NCBI GenBank assembly: GCA_963746255.1
Contig: CAVVAJ010000005.1
Location: forward strand, 620,001 to 684,000
DNA: 64,000 nt
Direction: 5' to 3'
Origin: DAOVXM01 sp963746255
Lineage (GTDB): Bacteria > Chloroflexota > Anaerolineae > Anaerolineales > UBA4823
Positions 45,337 to 53,898 of this stretch are shown piece after piece. Both the position numbers and the translations under genes were made by a program. The notes below the pieces were generated by a model. It was not told the DNA's origin, did not search any database, and worked only from the letters and a program-made list of their open reading frames with translations. The number at the start of each line of letters is the position of its first letter. The stretch's first letter is position 1.

Positions 45337-46305
45337 ATGAACCCAATTATTCTTGTCCTTGTTGTTGGGGGTGGATTAGCGCTGATCCTATTATTAGTGG
45401 GGATAATTATATCTGCGACAAGCGAACGCTCAGTGGTGGATGAGCGTTTAGGGCGCTACCTGGATGAAGATATCCCATATTATGAAACGGTTGATACCAA
45501 AGATTCTCCGGTAGGAGATTGGCTCAACACACGATTGGAAGGTTCGAACTGGGGTGGTGGAATTGCACGCGATCTAGCCCGTGCGGATCTAAAACTCAAA
45601 GTGGGTGAATATCTTGCGTTGATGTTGATCTTTGGTCTTGGTGTTGGTCTAGTTTTGTGGTTGATTGGTGGGCGTTCTATCCTATTAGCTGTAGTCGGAA
45701 TTTTTATTGGTACCCTTGTGCCTAGATATTACGTCAGGAGACAACAAAGTCAGCGCCTGAGTAATTTCAGTTATCAACTTGCTGATATGCTAAACCTAAT
45801 GGTAAATGGACTGCGAGCTGGTTATTCGACCATGCAAGCAATGGAAGCTGTTAGCCGCGAAATGCCAGCGCCAATATCTACTGAATTCCGGAGAGTGGTC
45901 CAGGAAATGCAAATTGGCCTATCGGCGGAAGTCGCGTTAGATAACCTATTGCGGCGTATACCAAGTGATGATCTCGATCTTGTTATAGCCGCGATGAATG
46001 TTCAACGTGAGGTCGGGGGAAATTTAGCTGAAATTCTTGATACCATTTCTCATACCATTCGTGAAAGAGTGCGGATCAAAGGCGAGATTCGTGTTCTAAC
46101 CTCCCAGGTCATGTACTCAGGTCGTTTCTTAGCCTTGATGCCACTCATGATAACCGGCGCTTTATGGCTGCTTAACCGACCCTATATGATGCTCTTTTTC
46201 GATCCTGAAACTCGGCTTGTCGGTATCCCAATGTTGATCGTCGGAGCGTTAATGATTGCGTCGGGTTATTTTGTAATGACGAAAATTGCCAATATTGATG
46301 TTTAA
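45337..46305 (+). CDS. tadB: Tad pilus inner-membrane platform protein TadB
   Basis: 322 residues, N-terminal helix and three more helices. The GspF-like cytoplasmic domain is typical (SYQLADMLNLMVNGLRAGYS; MQAMEAVSREMPAPISTEFR; IPSDDLDLVIAAMNVQREVG). TadB with TadC forms the membrane platform above the ATPase. Confidence 0.9.
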   Translation: MNPIILVLVVGGGLALILLLVGIIISATSERSVVDERLGRYLDEDIPYYETVDTKDSPVGDWLNTRLEGSNWGGGIARDLARADLKLKVGEYLALMLIFGLGVGLVLWLIGGRSILLAVVGIFIGTLVPRYYVRRQQSQRLSNFSYQLADMLNLMVNGLRAGYSTMQAMEAVSREMPAPISTEFRRVVQEMQIGLSAEVALDNLLRRIPSDDLDLVIAAMNVQREVGGNLAEILDTISHTIRERVRIKGEIRVLTSQVMYSGRFLALMPLMITGALWLLNRPYMMLFFDPETRLVGIPMLIVGALMIASGYFVMTKIANIDV

Positions 46306-46341
46306 TTCCCTTGAGTGGATAGTTCGGAGGGTATGCTTCTG

Positions 46342-47295
46342 ATGAGCACATTAGTGATTGTACTAGTAGCTGCAGTATTGATTGGAGCCCTTATCCTGAT
46401 ATTTATAGGTGTACGCGAAGGGGAGGGTGATGATCCGTTGCAATCGCGCTTAGCTGAGTACGCAGCTCGAGGTGAGACAGCCTCGTTAGAGGAAATTGAG
46501 CTCTCTCAACCGATAACTGAAAGGGTTGTTTATCCATTAGCGCGCAAATTCGGCGAAATTGCATTGCATTTCACCCCACAGAATGCAATTCAGAATACTG
46601 CTCATAGACTGGAATTGGCTGGAAATCCAAAAGGATTAGATCCGACCTTATTTTGGGCAGCGAAATTTGTCTTGGCCATTACGTTTGGCGTTCTGGCAAT
46701 CTTTGTGTTTTCGATTGGCGGGTCGGATTGGCCTTGGATTAGAAAACTACTCATTGGGGCGGCGATCATCGGTTTTGGGTTCTATTTTCCCGAAATGCTG
46801 CTGACCAGTAGAATCCAACGGCGTCAAAAGAGTGTTGTTCGAGCTATGCCGGATGCTCTAGACCTATTGACCATCTGTGTAGAAGCTGGTCTAGGATTTG
46901 ATGGCGCGATGGCAAGGGTTTATGAAAAATGGGACAATGAACTTTCGTTGGAATTTGGGCGCGTTCTCCGGGAGATCCAACTGGGAAAGCTGCGGCGAGA
47001 TGCTTTGCGGGATATGTCGGATCGTTTGGGAGTCCCTGAGATGACCAGTTTCGTAGCCGCGGTAATTCAATCAGAACAACTTGGTGTAAGTATGGCGAAA
47101 GTACTGAGAATACAGTCTGATCAGATGAGAATACGCAGACGCCAAAGAGCTGAAGAGGAGGCGCAAAAAGCCCCGATAAAGATGTTAATCCCGATGGCAT
47201 TATTGATATTCCCATCAATCTGTATTGTATTAATGACTCCAGCTGCTTTGATGATGATGCGTTCTGCACTGAAGGGTATACTATTTGGCGGTTAA
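46342..47295 (+). CDS. tadC: Tad pilus inner-membrane platform protein TadC
   Basis: About 317 residues from ATG 46342 (GGAGG ten bases ahead); a GTG at 46315 and an ATG at 46333 are earlier in-frame options. Helices flank a GspF-like domain (ALDLLTICVEAGLGFDGAMA, FVAAVIQSEQLGVSMAKVLR, QRAEEEAQKAPIKMLIPMAL). It completes the platform with TadB. A terminator follows. Confidence 0.9.
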   Translation: MSTLVIVLVAAVLIGALILIFIGVREGEGDDPLQSRLAEYAARGETASLEEIELSQPITERVVYPLARKFGEIALHFTPQNAIQNTAHRLELAGNPKGLDPTLFWAAKFVLAITFGVLAIFVFSIGGSDWPWIRKLLIGAAIIGFGFYFPEMLLTSRIQRRQKSVVRAMPDALDLLTICVEAGLGFDGAMARVYEKWDNELSLEFGRVLREIQLGKLRRDALRDMSDRLGVPEMTSFVAAVIQSEQLGVSMAKVLRIQSDQMRIRRRQRAEEEAQKAPIKMLIPMALLIFPSICIVLMTPAALMMMRSALKGILFGG

Positions 47296-47355
47296 AAGTT
47301 CTTACACTTTGATATAATATTTGGATAATAGCTAATTCTATCCAATTAAACACTG

Positions 47356-47385
47356 CTGCCATCGGTATATCCCGAGGGCAGTTTT
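47356..47385 (+). terminator. terminator after tadC
   Basis: A 10-bp stem with one mismatch (47356-47365 with 47372-47381) and TTTTAT behind it. Confidence 0.65.
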
Positions 47386-47416
47386 ATGATTATATCGAAA
47401 TAATTTTTGTCATACT

Positions 47417-48166
47417 ATGCAGATCGGGATCAATGTACCTTACAAAATATATCAAGGGATTTGGAATGCCGTAGATTGGATATACCCACCTTCATGTGGA
47501 GGTTGTGGCAAGCCAGGGTCTCGTTGGTGTGTAGCGTGTGCAGCCCAAGTTGAAAAAATTCATCCGCCAGTCTGTAATCGTTGCGGGCGGATGGTAGATA
47601 CGCACCGTACATGTTATGCTTGTCAAACTACATCTCCACAGTTCACCTCAATCCAATCTTGGGCATTTTACGATGGTCCGGTTCGGTCGGCTATCCAAAG
47701 ATTGAAATACAAACGAGATATCGTGTTAGGAGAGCTGCTCTCCCGCAATCTGATCACCCTCTTAAAGAAAAGCAATTGGCAAATTGAGCTGATATCACCA
47801 GTTCCACTTAGCATTGCTCGCCAAGCTGAACGTGGATATAATCAAGCAGCTTTATTATCAATACCTGTGGCTTTAGGTTTACATATCCCTTATAATCCAA
47901 CTGCATTACGAAAAGTGCGCGATACCCGATCACAAGTAGGTTTATCTCTTCATCAAAGGCGGGAAAACATTGAGGGAGCTTTTTGGGCTGATCCTAAATC
48001 CGTAAAGGGCAACAGAGTGTTAGTAATTGACGATGTCGTTACAAGCGGAGCGACACTAAATGAATGTGCGGGCGTATTGTTTGCAGCAGGGGCTGCAGCA
48101 GTTCATGGATTAACCGTTGCTCAAGCAAAATCGTTCCGTTCTTCTCCACGTCAGGAAGAATATTAA
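47417..48166 (+). CDS. comF: ComF family phosphoribosyltransferase-like protein
   Basis: 249 residues. An N-terminal zinc ribbon (CGGCGKPGSRWCVAC, CNRCGRMVDTHRTCYAC) precedes a type I phosphoribosyltransferase domain with the PRPP loop VLVIDDVVTSGAT. ComF proteins take part in DNA uptake in competent bacteria; their exact reaction is unsettled. It sits right after the Tad locus, and may act with it, although ComF genes are common without competence. Confidence 0.88.
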   Translation: MQIGINVPYKIYQGIWNAVDWIYPPSCGGCGKPGSRWCVACAAQVEKIHPPVCNRCGRMVDTHRTCYACQTTSPQFTSIQSWAFYDGPVRSAIQRLKYKRDIVLGELLSRNLITLLKKSNWQIELISPVPLSIARQAERGYNQAALLSIPVALGLHIPYNPTALRKVRDTRSQVGLSLHQRRENIEGAFWADPKSVKGNRVLVIDDVVTSGATLNECAGVLFAAGAAAVHGLTVAQAKSFRSSPRQEEY

Positions 48167-48219
48167 TCACAATCACAGAATGAATGAATTAATTATTTGT
48201 AAAGGAAATGGAGGTCACT

Positions 48220-48786
48220 ATGGCGATGGACGTTGAAGTTTATGGAAGAAATATGGAAGTAACAGATCGAATTCAGGAATATGTTGACAAGAAAGTGTCA
48301 AAACTCGATCGATATATCTCTGATATTGAAGAAGCTCGTGTAGATGTCGCATATGTAAAATCCGCTCGAAACGCATCCGACCGGCAAGTTGCCCAAATAA
48401 CTATTCGTGGCAAAGGGTTTATCCTGCGAGCTGAAGAGAGGGCAGATGATATTTTTGCGGCATTGGATTTAGCATTAGATAAAATGCAAAGGCGTATAGA
48501 ACGCTATAAAGGTAAGCGGAATCGAGGCAGGGGAGACGGTCGCAAAGCCGCTGATATGACTGATATTGAGCAGTATGATGAAGAAAGTGGTGAGCTCGGT
48601 CCGGTAATTGCTCGCCGTAAAAGATTTGTGCTCGTCCCGATGGATGAGATGGAAGCGTTGGATCAGATGGGTTTACTTGGGCATGAGAACTTTTTTGTTT
48701 TCTATAATGTAAACACGAACGGGATTAATATCTTGTATAGACGCCGTGACGGAACATATGGATTAATTGAACCAGAAGTTGGTTAG
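48220..48786 (+). CDS. hpf: ribosome hibernation promoting factor, long form
   Basis: About 188 residues from ATG 48220 (MAMDVEVYGR), chosen because GGAGG lies in the codons of the earlier in-frame ATG 48208. The N-terminal domain (MEVTDRIQEYVDKKVSKLDR; LRAEERADDIFAALDLALDK) binds the 30S decoding region; the C-terminal domain (VIARRKRFVLVPMDEMEALD, FFVFYNVNTNGINILYRRRD) dimerises ribosomes into 100S particles. Long HPF is the form found in most non-enterobacterial bacteria. Confidence 0.93.
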   Translation: MAMDVEVYGRNMEVTDRIQEYVDKKVSKLDRYISDIEEARVDVAYVKSARNASDRQVAQITIRGKGFILRAEERADDIFAALDLALDKMQRRIERYKGKRNRGRGDGRKAADMTDIEQYDEESGELGPVIARRKRFVLVPMDEMEALDQMGLLGHENFFVFYNVNTNGINILYRRRDGTYGLIEPEVG

Positions 48787-48940
48787 CATTTCAAGATCAT
48801 TGTCAATACAATGTATCCGATTATTGCTCCAACTTCTTTCGAAAGTTGAAATTATCAAGTAAAGTGATTGTTATAATCTCATCTCATTTCCGTGTGATGC
48901 AGACCTTTGTGATTTGTGAGGTATGGAAGGATTAGCTTAA

Positions 48941-49573
48941 ATGGCTTATGACAAAACAAAGATATATGAAATTGCAGGTTTGCTACCTGATGATGGTCTT
49001 GATATCCAGCGAATCGAGGAAACAATTGAGCAGCTGCTTCTAGCGTTTGGCGAAAATCCATCTCGCGCAGGATTGAAACGTACGCCCGAGCGTGTCGCTA
49101 GGATGTATGAAGAATTGCTACAAGGATATCGCATAGATCCGATAGAATTGGTCAATAGCGCACTATTCGAGGTAAATTATGATGAAATGGTTCTTGTACG
49201 CGATATTGAGTTTTACAGCCTCTGCGAACATCATATGCTGCCTTTTATCGGACGTGCTCATGTAGCATACATGCCTAATGGAAGGGTGCTGGGATTGTCG
49301 AAAATCCCACGCATTGTTGATATGTTTGCTCACCGCCTACAAGTCCAGGAGCGAATGACGAGGCAAATTGCAGAATTCGTTGATGAACTGCTCAATCCAC
49401 TGGGTGTTGCAGTGGTGATTGAAGGCCTGCATCTCTGCGCAACCATGCGTGGCGTGAAAAAACATGATGCCCGCATGACAACATCGGCTATGTTAGGTCA
49501 ATTCCGTAAAAGTATTGCTACCCGGCAGGAATTTCTGGATAATATCTCGCGTGGATCTGCACCGATGTTCTAA
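48941..49573 (+). CDS. folE: GTP cyclohydrolase I
   Basis: 210 residues. It converts GTP to 7,8-dihydroneopterin triphosphate, the first step of folate synthesis. The zinc-binding and catalytic signatures are ENPSRAGLKRTPERVARMYE, FYSLCEHHMLPFIGRAHVAY and VIEGLHLCATMRGVKKHDAR (Cys-His-Cys ligands). It converges on folB, another folate gene, with one base between the stop codons. Confidence 0.95.
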   Translation: MAYDKTKIYEIAGLLPDDGLDIQRIEETIEQLLLAFGENPSRAGLKRTPERVARMYEELLQGYRIDPIELVNSALFEVNYDEMVLVRDIEFYSLCEHHMLPFIGRAHVAYMPNGRVLGLSKIPRIVDMFAHRLQVQERMTRQIAEFVDELLNPLGVAVVIEGLHLCATMRGVKKHDARMTTSAMLGQFRKSIATRQEFLDNISRGSAPMF

Positions 49574-49574
49574 T

Positions 49575-49940
49575 CTAATCACGTTCTCTTTCAATTTCAA
49601 CACCCACAGCGCTAACATTTGGGAGGGCTGTGGGTTTTATTATTTTTATCCGGATTTTCGCAATTCTATTATTGGATAGGCATAGTTTTGCCAAGTCTTC
49701 CGCTAGAGCTTCGGCGGTATACTTGTTCGCTGTTAGCGTGTAGGCAGTGACTCTATGAACTAACGTCTCATAATCAACGGTGGATTGGATGTCGTCATTT
49801 TGTCCTGCCTCGGATAAATCTACATCAGCGAATATACTGATCCTGATTTCTTGAGGCTTGACTCTTTCGCCCGCATGGATTCCCAAGATGCCCATAACGG
49901 AAAGATTTTCGATAATGATCCGGTCCACTTGCTTACGCAT
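49575..49940 (-). CDS. folB: dihydroneopterin aldolase
   Basis: About 121 residues from ATG 49940 (MRKQVDRIII). It cleaves dihydroneopterin to 6-hydroxymethyl-dihydropterin. The family core is ENLSVMGILGIHAGERVKPQ with the DYETLV motif and the C-terminal KIRIKIIKPTALP carrying the conserved Lys. The ATG overlaps the DUF302 stop by eight bases (ATGCGTAA). Confidence 0.88.
   Translation of the reverse strand: MRKQVDRIIIENLSVMGILGIHAGERVKPQEIRISIFADVDLSEAGQNDDIQSTVDYETLVHRVTAYTLTANKYTAEALAEDLAKLCLSNNRIAKIRIKIIKPTALPNVSAVGVEIERERD
49602..49635 (+). terminator. folE terminator lying inside the folB coding sequence
   Basis: A perfect 9-bp stem (49602-49610 with 49627-49635) and 16-base loop, followed by TTTATTATTTTTAT. 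It sits antisense to the last residues of folB, an economical arrangement for convergent genes. Confidence 0.65.
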
Positions 49941-50343
49941 CCAATAATGATGCGGCCACTTTCTCAATCCTTTGACGCGCTTCAGCAGCCACATTGATTA
50001 ATACTTCATTGTCCTTGAGATCGTCAACAGTCATCATAGTCTCTGGATTAGCTAACCGGATCACAGATTTGTTATCTGTCTCCGCTTCAACAGTGACATT
50101 ACACGGCAGCATTAAACCCACGACTGCATCTTCTAACAAGGCTCGATGAGCGAGTGTTGGATTACAAGCCCCCAAGATCACGAAAGGTCGAAAATCCTTA
50201 GCGAGCTTTTCTTTTAGGGTCGCTTGGACGTCGATTCTTGTAAGTACTGCAAATCCCTGATTTTTTAGCTCCTCTACAACAAGCTCGACCGCAGTCTCAA
50301 ATGGTTTCTCAAGTTTGACCTCTATGGCTATACCTTCCTTCAT
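49933..50343 (-). CDS. DUF302 family protein
   Basis: About 136 residues from ATG 50343 (MKEGIAIEVK), five bases after GGAGG. The DUF302 pattern is clear: ELVVEELKNQGFAVLTRIDV, FVILGACNPTLAHRALLEDA, VGLMLPCNVTVEAE. The family fold is known but its role is not; Cys in LGACNP and LPCN are conserved. It lies in the set TlpA, Lgt-like, DUF302, folB on the minus strand, with folB overlapping. Confidence 0.85.
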   Translation of the reverse strand: MKEGIAIEVKLEKPFETAVELVVEELKNQGFAVLTRIDVQATLKEKLAKDFRPFVILGACNPTLAHRALLEDAVVGLMLPCNVTVEAETDNKSVIRLANPETMMTVDDLKDNEVLINVAAEARQRIEKVAASLLDA

Positions 50344-50364
50344 GAGATCCTCCATATGCACTTG

Positions 50365-51141
50365 TTAGGTAATTTTCTCATCGGGGATGGTCGTCAGACC
50401 ATTTCCTCGATTATTGTGTTGCAGCCAGCCAATTGCCGCTAGGTTGATTGCCATCAATAGCCAAGCAATCACTTGACTATTTCGTACACCGGAGAGTGAT
50501 ACTTGGCTGGATGCCAGGAAAGCATCCAAGAAAACTTTAGAAAATGCGATAATTCCCATAAAAGCGAAAAAAGTTACTCCAGCTGTACGGATTTTGCCAA
50601 ATGGACCACGATTTGGCCAAAATAATAGCAGCGTAACAATCCCTGCAATAGCGTAGTATATCTGTACTGGATGCCTTTTTGTTCCCCAAATCTCAATTCC
50701 CCACGGTACGTCGGTGATATTACCAAAACCATTTCCAGAGGCTGTATTCGCAAATGTGTACCCAATGTAAACTACAGCTAAAAGAGGTATGAGCGCGTCT
50801 AAAGTTCGAAAGAATGGCATATGCTTTCGTTGACCATATATAAGTGCAGTAACAATTCCTACGGTTGCACCACCAACAGGATCTAATAATCCGAGATTTA
50901 GTGAAATTAGACTGAGTGGGGTCTCGGCAAATGCTCCGGGATATCTCAAAACATATGTGACCCGGGCGCCTACGATTCCCGAGATCAAGACGATAAGTGT
51001 GAGATTATACAGATGACTTGAATCAATGTTGTGGCTCTTAGCGTTCCTTTCCGCGATTGAAAGACCAAGCCATAAGCTTGCTAGAAGGATTAATCCTGGT
51101 ACCTGAACAGCAATAGGACCTATCTGTAGTATGGGAAACAA
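50365..51141 (-). CDS. Lgt-like (prolipoprotein diacylglyceryl transferase family) membrane protein
   Basis: 258 residues with about seven helices. The pattern GPIAVQVPGLILLASLWLGL, GARVTYVLRYP, LGLLDPVGGATVGIV and RHPVQIYYAIAG matches the Lgt family. However, the usual R-x-G-N-F-x-N-x-E loop appears only as GNGFGNITDVPWG, so key residues differ and true lipoprotein lipidation is uncertain. It starts at a TTG four bases after the TlpA stop. It may be a paralogue with another job in the thioredoxin context. Confidence 0.65.
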   Translation of the reverse strand: MFPILQIGPIAVQVPGLILLASLWLGLSIAERNAKSHNIDSSHLYNLTLIVLISGIVGARVTYVLRYPGAFAETPLSLISLNLGLLDPVGGATVGIVTALIYGQRKHMPFFRTLDALIPLLAVVYIGYTFANTASGNGFGNITDVPWGIEIWGTKRHPVQIYYAIAGIVTLLLFWPNRGPFGKIRTAGVTFFAFMGIIAFSKVFLDAFLASSQVSLSGVRNSQVIAWLLMAINLAAIGWLQHNNRGNGLTTIPDEKIT

Positions 51142-51145
51142 GGCG

Positions 51146-51700
51146 TTATTCCGAGGTTAATTGTTCAATCCTAATCCGCAGTAAAGCTTCAGCCATGGGA
51201 CCGCCGATTACTACTTCTTGAATCACACCTGTTGGATCGACGAAGAACGATGTAGGCAAAGAACGAAGTTGGTACAGTTTGGTAACAACGCCGCTCTTGT
51301 CTAGTAAGATCGGGAATGTAAGATCATTCGATTGTGTAAATTCCTGAACGGCGTCAAGATCGTCTTGATTCGTTGCATTGATTGCTAAAACTGCAACCTT
51401 TGCTTGATGTTCTTTGTACACTTTCTGTAGAGCAGGCATTTCAGCCCGGCAGGGAGGGCACCAGGTTGCCCAAAGATTAATTATGACAGCTTGTCCACGA
51501 AAATCTGAAAGATGGACAGTAGTACCATCCAGTGTTTCCAATTCAAAGTCTGGTGCTTGAAATCCAACATGTGGTATGGTTTGTTGTCCCCCGATCATAT
51601 CATTGGCTGCAGGTCGGCTGATCCATATCCAGCCTGCTCCGCAGATAAGGAGTAGGCTGGATAGTAGAATCCATTGGGGATTGGTGCTTTTCGCTGGCAT
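51146..51700 (-). CDS. TlpA-like membrane-anchored thioredoxin
   Basis: 184 residues with one N-terminal anchor (LLLICGAGWIW) and a thioredoxin fold with the active site WCPPC (WATWCPPCRAEM) and the cis-Pro loop SLPTSFFV. It probably reduces cysteines on the outer face, for example in c-type cytochrome maturation. It heads the Lgt-like/DUF302/folB series. Confidence 0.87.
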   Translation of the reverse strand: MPAKSTNPQWILLSSLLLICGAGWIWISRPAANDMIGGQQTIPHVGFQAPDFELETLDGTTVHLSDFRGQAVIINLWATWCPPCRAEMPALQKVYKEHQAKVAVLAINATNQDDLDAVQEFTQSNDLTFPILLDKSGVVTKLYQLRSLPTSFFVDPTGVIQEVVIGGPMAEALLRIRIEQLTSE

Positions 51701-51785
51701 TTAAACTTATTGTAATTAGTTAACAGTACTATTCAAGTGTATTGTTACCTCGTTTCCATGTCAAGCAATTATTAGTGAAAGCTAA

Positions 51786-51815
51786 TTGAGATTAGAATGC
51801 ATTTGGTTATACTAT
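51786..51815 (+). promoter_or_regulatory. candidate promoter for the thioredoxin-like lipoprotein
   Basis: TTGAGA (51786-51791), 18-base spacer, TACTAT (51810-51815), 37 bases ahead of the gene. Confidence 0.4.
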
Positions 51816-51852
51816 ATATAATCATTGGAGTATTTTATTATAACAATGTCGT

Positions 51853-52767
51853 ATGATGGATAAGAAGAACATGGTAAAAAACAGAATCTTTCTGATCATT
51901 GTCTTTGGGTTGTTGGGTATATTTTGGCTTAGCAGTTGCAATAGCTTCCGCCAAAATGAAACGACCTCATCAACTATTACCAGTATGCCAGTTGCTGCCT
52001 CGGAGACAATACCATCAATCTTCGAAACCGAAACAAGTCCAATAATCGAAGATCCCATCCCTACTATGACGCTCGAAGTCGGTTATGTTCCTCCAGGAGC
52101 TGGCGGGCAAATAATTCTTACACCCGTTTCACCATATCCCGGTATTCTAGCAACCCCAACCAACTACACTGCAGATAGTGGACAGAGTCAATTATCACCA
52201 TATCCTGCTAATGAAGAATTATCGCCTACAACGACTCCACAATTTAATGATCCGTACCCTTCCAGGAGCCCAATTCCTGTAAGTGGTACAGCTCAAACAT
52301 CGAATGAGATATATTATGCGACAGCCACAGCATTGGCATATCCCGGGCCAGCGTTGAATGATTCACAAACTGCAATAACACTGCCAGCAATGGGGAGTAC
52401 CATCTCCCCTACTCCATTTCCTGGTTTTACGCCAACACTTGTGCGAATCCGGTTCTCCCCCACCAATCCCACGAATTTTACTTTAGTAGCCGGATCTCCA
52501 CAGCTTATCGTTTTATATGCGGATTGGTCACCAAAGAGCAACAGCATGGCTCCTGTTATTAATGGCTTGGAGCCCCGGTTTTCAGGTCAAATTAATTTTG
52601 TCTATTTGGACCTTGAGGATCCAGCGAATTCAATGCTCAAAATATTAGCAGAAAACCAAGTCCCCCCAATAATATTTTTATTAGATGGACAAGGTAACAT
52701 ATTAAAGCATTGGCGAGGTCTGGTCGAGCCGGTAGAGCTCGAGCAAGCACTGCAGTCGGCAAAATGA
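51853..52767 (+). CDS. lipoprotein with a cysteine-less thioredoxin-like domain
   Basis: 304 residues. A lipoprotein signal ends in FWLSSC (lipidated Cys29). Residues about 35-195 are a Pro/Thr/Ser-rich stalk with several YP/YPG motifs (SPYPGILATP, SPYPANEELS, ALAYPGPAL). The C-terminal ~100 residues have a thioredoxin fold: LIVLYADWSPKSN (residues 219-230), FVYLDLEDP, and the cis-Pro turn ENQVPPIIFLLDG. Where an active thioredoxin has WCxxC, this has W-S-P-K-S, both cysteines replaced by serine, so it cannot exchange disulfides. It may act as a binding or chaperone domain. It stands alone, divergent from the TlpA gene. Confidence 0.75.
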   Translation: MMDKKNMVKNRIFLIIVFGLLGIFWLSSCNSFRQNETTSSTITSMPVAASETIPSIFETETSPIIEDPIPTMTLEVGYVPPGAGGQIILTPVSPYPGILATPTNYTADSGQSQLSPYPANEELSPTTTPQFNDPYPSRSPIPVSGTAQTSNEIYYATATALAYPGPALNDSQTAITLPAMGSTISPTPFPGFTPTLVRIRFSPTNPTNFTLVAGSPQLIVLYADWSPKSNSMAPVINGLEPRFSGQINFVYLDLEDPANSMLKILAENQVPPIIFLLDGQGNILKHWRGLVEPVELEQALQSAK

Positions 52768-52998
52768 CAGGGATCCCGAAAGCATGTGGATAATTTAGGG
52801 TGACTTCGTATGGGGGAGTTTGAATCAAATAATTCCGTATGCGAGGATAAAACATCGCTGCAAACAAAACAACATCTTATTGTGGATTTCCTTCATTAGT
52901 GTGGGCGATTGATTGAGCAATTCAGAGGTACTGAGACACTAACCCCTAAGATTTGAAAACACATATCTTTGAGGGAAATTTCTACTTTGGGTTTAATC

Positions 52999-53028
52999 TT
53001 GACGAAATAGAGTGACTATGTGTATAAT
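52999..53028 (+). promoter_or_regulatory. csoR promoter
   Basis: TTGACG (52999-53004), 18-base spacer, TATAAT (53023-53028). The G/C-rich candidate operator begins nine bases downstream. Confidence 0.65.
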
Positions 53029-53036
53029 AGTTATAT

Positions 53037-53057
53037 CCCACCCCACGAGGGGGGGGA
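53037..53057 (+). promoter_or_regulatory. candidate CsoR operator
   Basis: A G-tract/C-tract inverted repeat (CCCC-ACGA-GGGG core) immediately after the -10 region, in A+T-rich surroundings. CsoR sites are of this GC-tract palindrome type, so autoregulation by Cu(I) is likely. Confidence 0.45.
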
Positions 53058-53070
53058 GAAAGGATTTTCC

Positions 53071-53340
53071 ATGAAGCATGACACATCTTTAGTACGCCTG
53101 AAAACAATCGAGGGTCATATTCGAGGGATTGAAAAGATGGTTGCTGAAGAAGCTTATTGCATTGATATTATTCGTCAAATCCAAGCAGTTCAAAGCGCCT
53201 TGAATAAAGTAAGCAGCATTATCTTGGATGAACATTTAAACTCTTGTCTGATCGAGGCAGTGAGAGGAGAAGACCCGAAAGAACGTGAACGTGTCTTAGG
53301 GGAAATAATCAGCGTTTTTGAAGCAACTTCGAAAGTTTAG
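53071..53340 (+). CDS. csoR: CsoR family copper-sensing repressor
   Basis: 89 residues from ATG 53071 (MKHDTSLVRL), with the ribosome site GAAAGGA. The Cu(I) site is Cys30, His55 and Cys59, spaced exactly as in CsoR (24 and 3 residues between). The all-helical family pattern is clear (RLKTIEGHIRGIEKMV, IIRQIQAVQSALNKVSSIIL). It should repress itself and probably copZ-copA until copper binds. Confidence 0.92.
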   Translation: MKHDTSLVRLKTIEGHIRGIEKMVAEEAYCIDIIRQIQAVQSALNKVSSIILDEHLNSCLIEAVRGEDPKERERVLGEIISVFEATSKV

Positions 53341-53416
53341 AAGAATTTTCCCTGTATCCTTATCAGAATAAATTTATTGTAGACTTAAAAATAATGATTT
53401 TTCAAAGGAGATAACC

Positions 53417-53623
53417 ATGTCAACAATTGAATACCATATTCCTAATATTTCATGTGGGCATTGTGTTCATACCATTCAAATGGAAGTCGGTGATTTAGAG
53501 GGTGTAAGTTCAGTGGTTGCAGATGAGAAGAATAAAACTGCTGTGATCGTTTATGATGCGCCAGCAACCGAGGAGAAGATCAAAACACTGCTGGCTGAGA
53601 TAAATTACCAGGTCGCAGAGTAG
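53417..53623 (+). CDS. copZ: copper chaperone CopZ
   Basis: 68 residues, a single heavy-metal-associated domain with the metal site C13-G-H-C16 in NISCGHCVHTIQ. The G-H between the cysteines differs from the common M-x-C-x-x-C. An AAAGGAG site precedes the ATG. It delivers Cu(I) to the ATPase encoded next. Confidence 0.9.
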   Translation: MSTIEYHIPNISCGHCVHTIQMEVGDLEGVSSVVADEKNKTAVIVYDAPATEEKIKTLLAEINYQVAE

Positions 53624-53898
53624 CATTCACATCTTTCATGGGTGGAGTATAAAAACCACTTTAATTACTGCCTTCTGAAAAGATCTATTTTAGTATCTGG
53701 TGTGATCGAAAAATATTGAACTCTCACTGCCGTAGCAACCCAGTTTACAGGTTCAATGCGGCTAGTTTATATTGTTTATCAGATCTTATCTGTTCTGGTA
53801 ATTCACATTTAATTAATTGCTTTTGAGGACACCCAGGTTAGGAATCAAATAGAGTCGTAGTCAAAAATTATATATTAATAACGGTAATTGAGGTTTCT
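53624..53898 (+). other. copZ-copA intergenic
   Basis: About 275 bases without a gene; a distinct promoter for copA could lie here, but I see no strong box pair. Confidence 0.35.

Noticed and set aside
48830..48860. Small hairpin between hpf and folE as a terminator
   Set aside because: The stem is only about six pairs and there is no T-run, so it cannot be supported.
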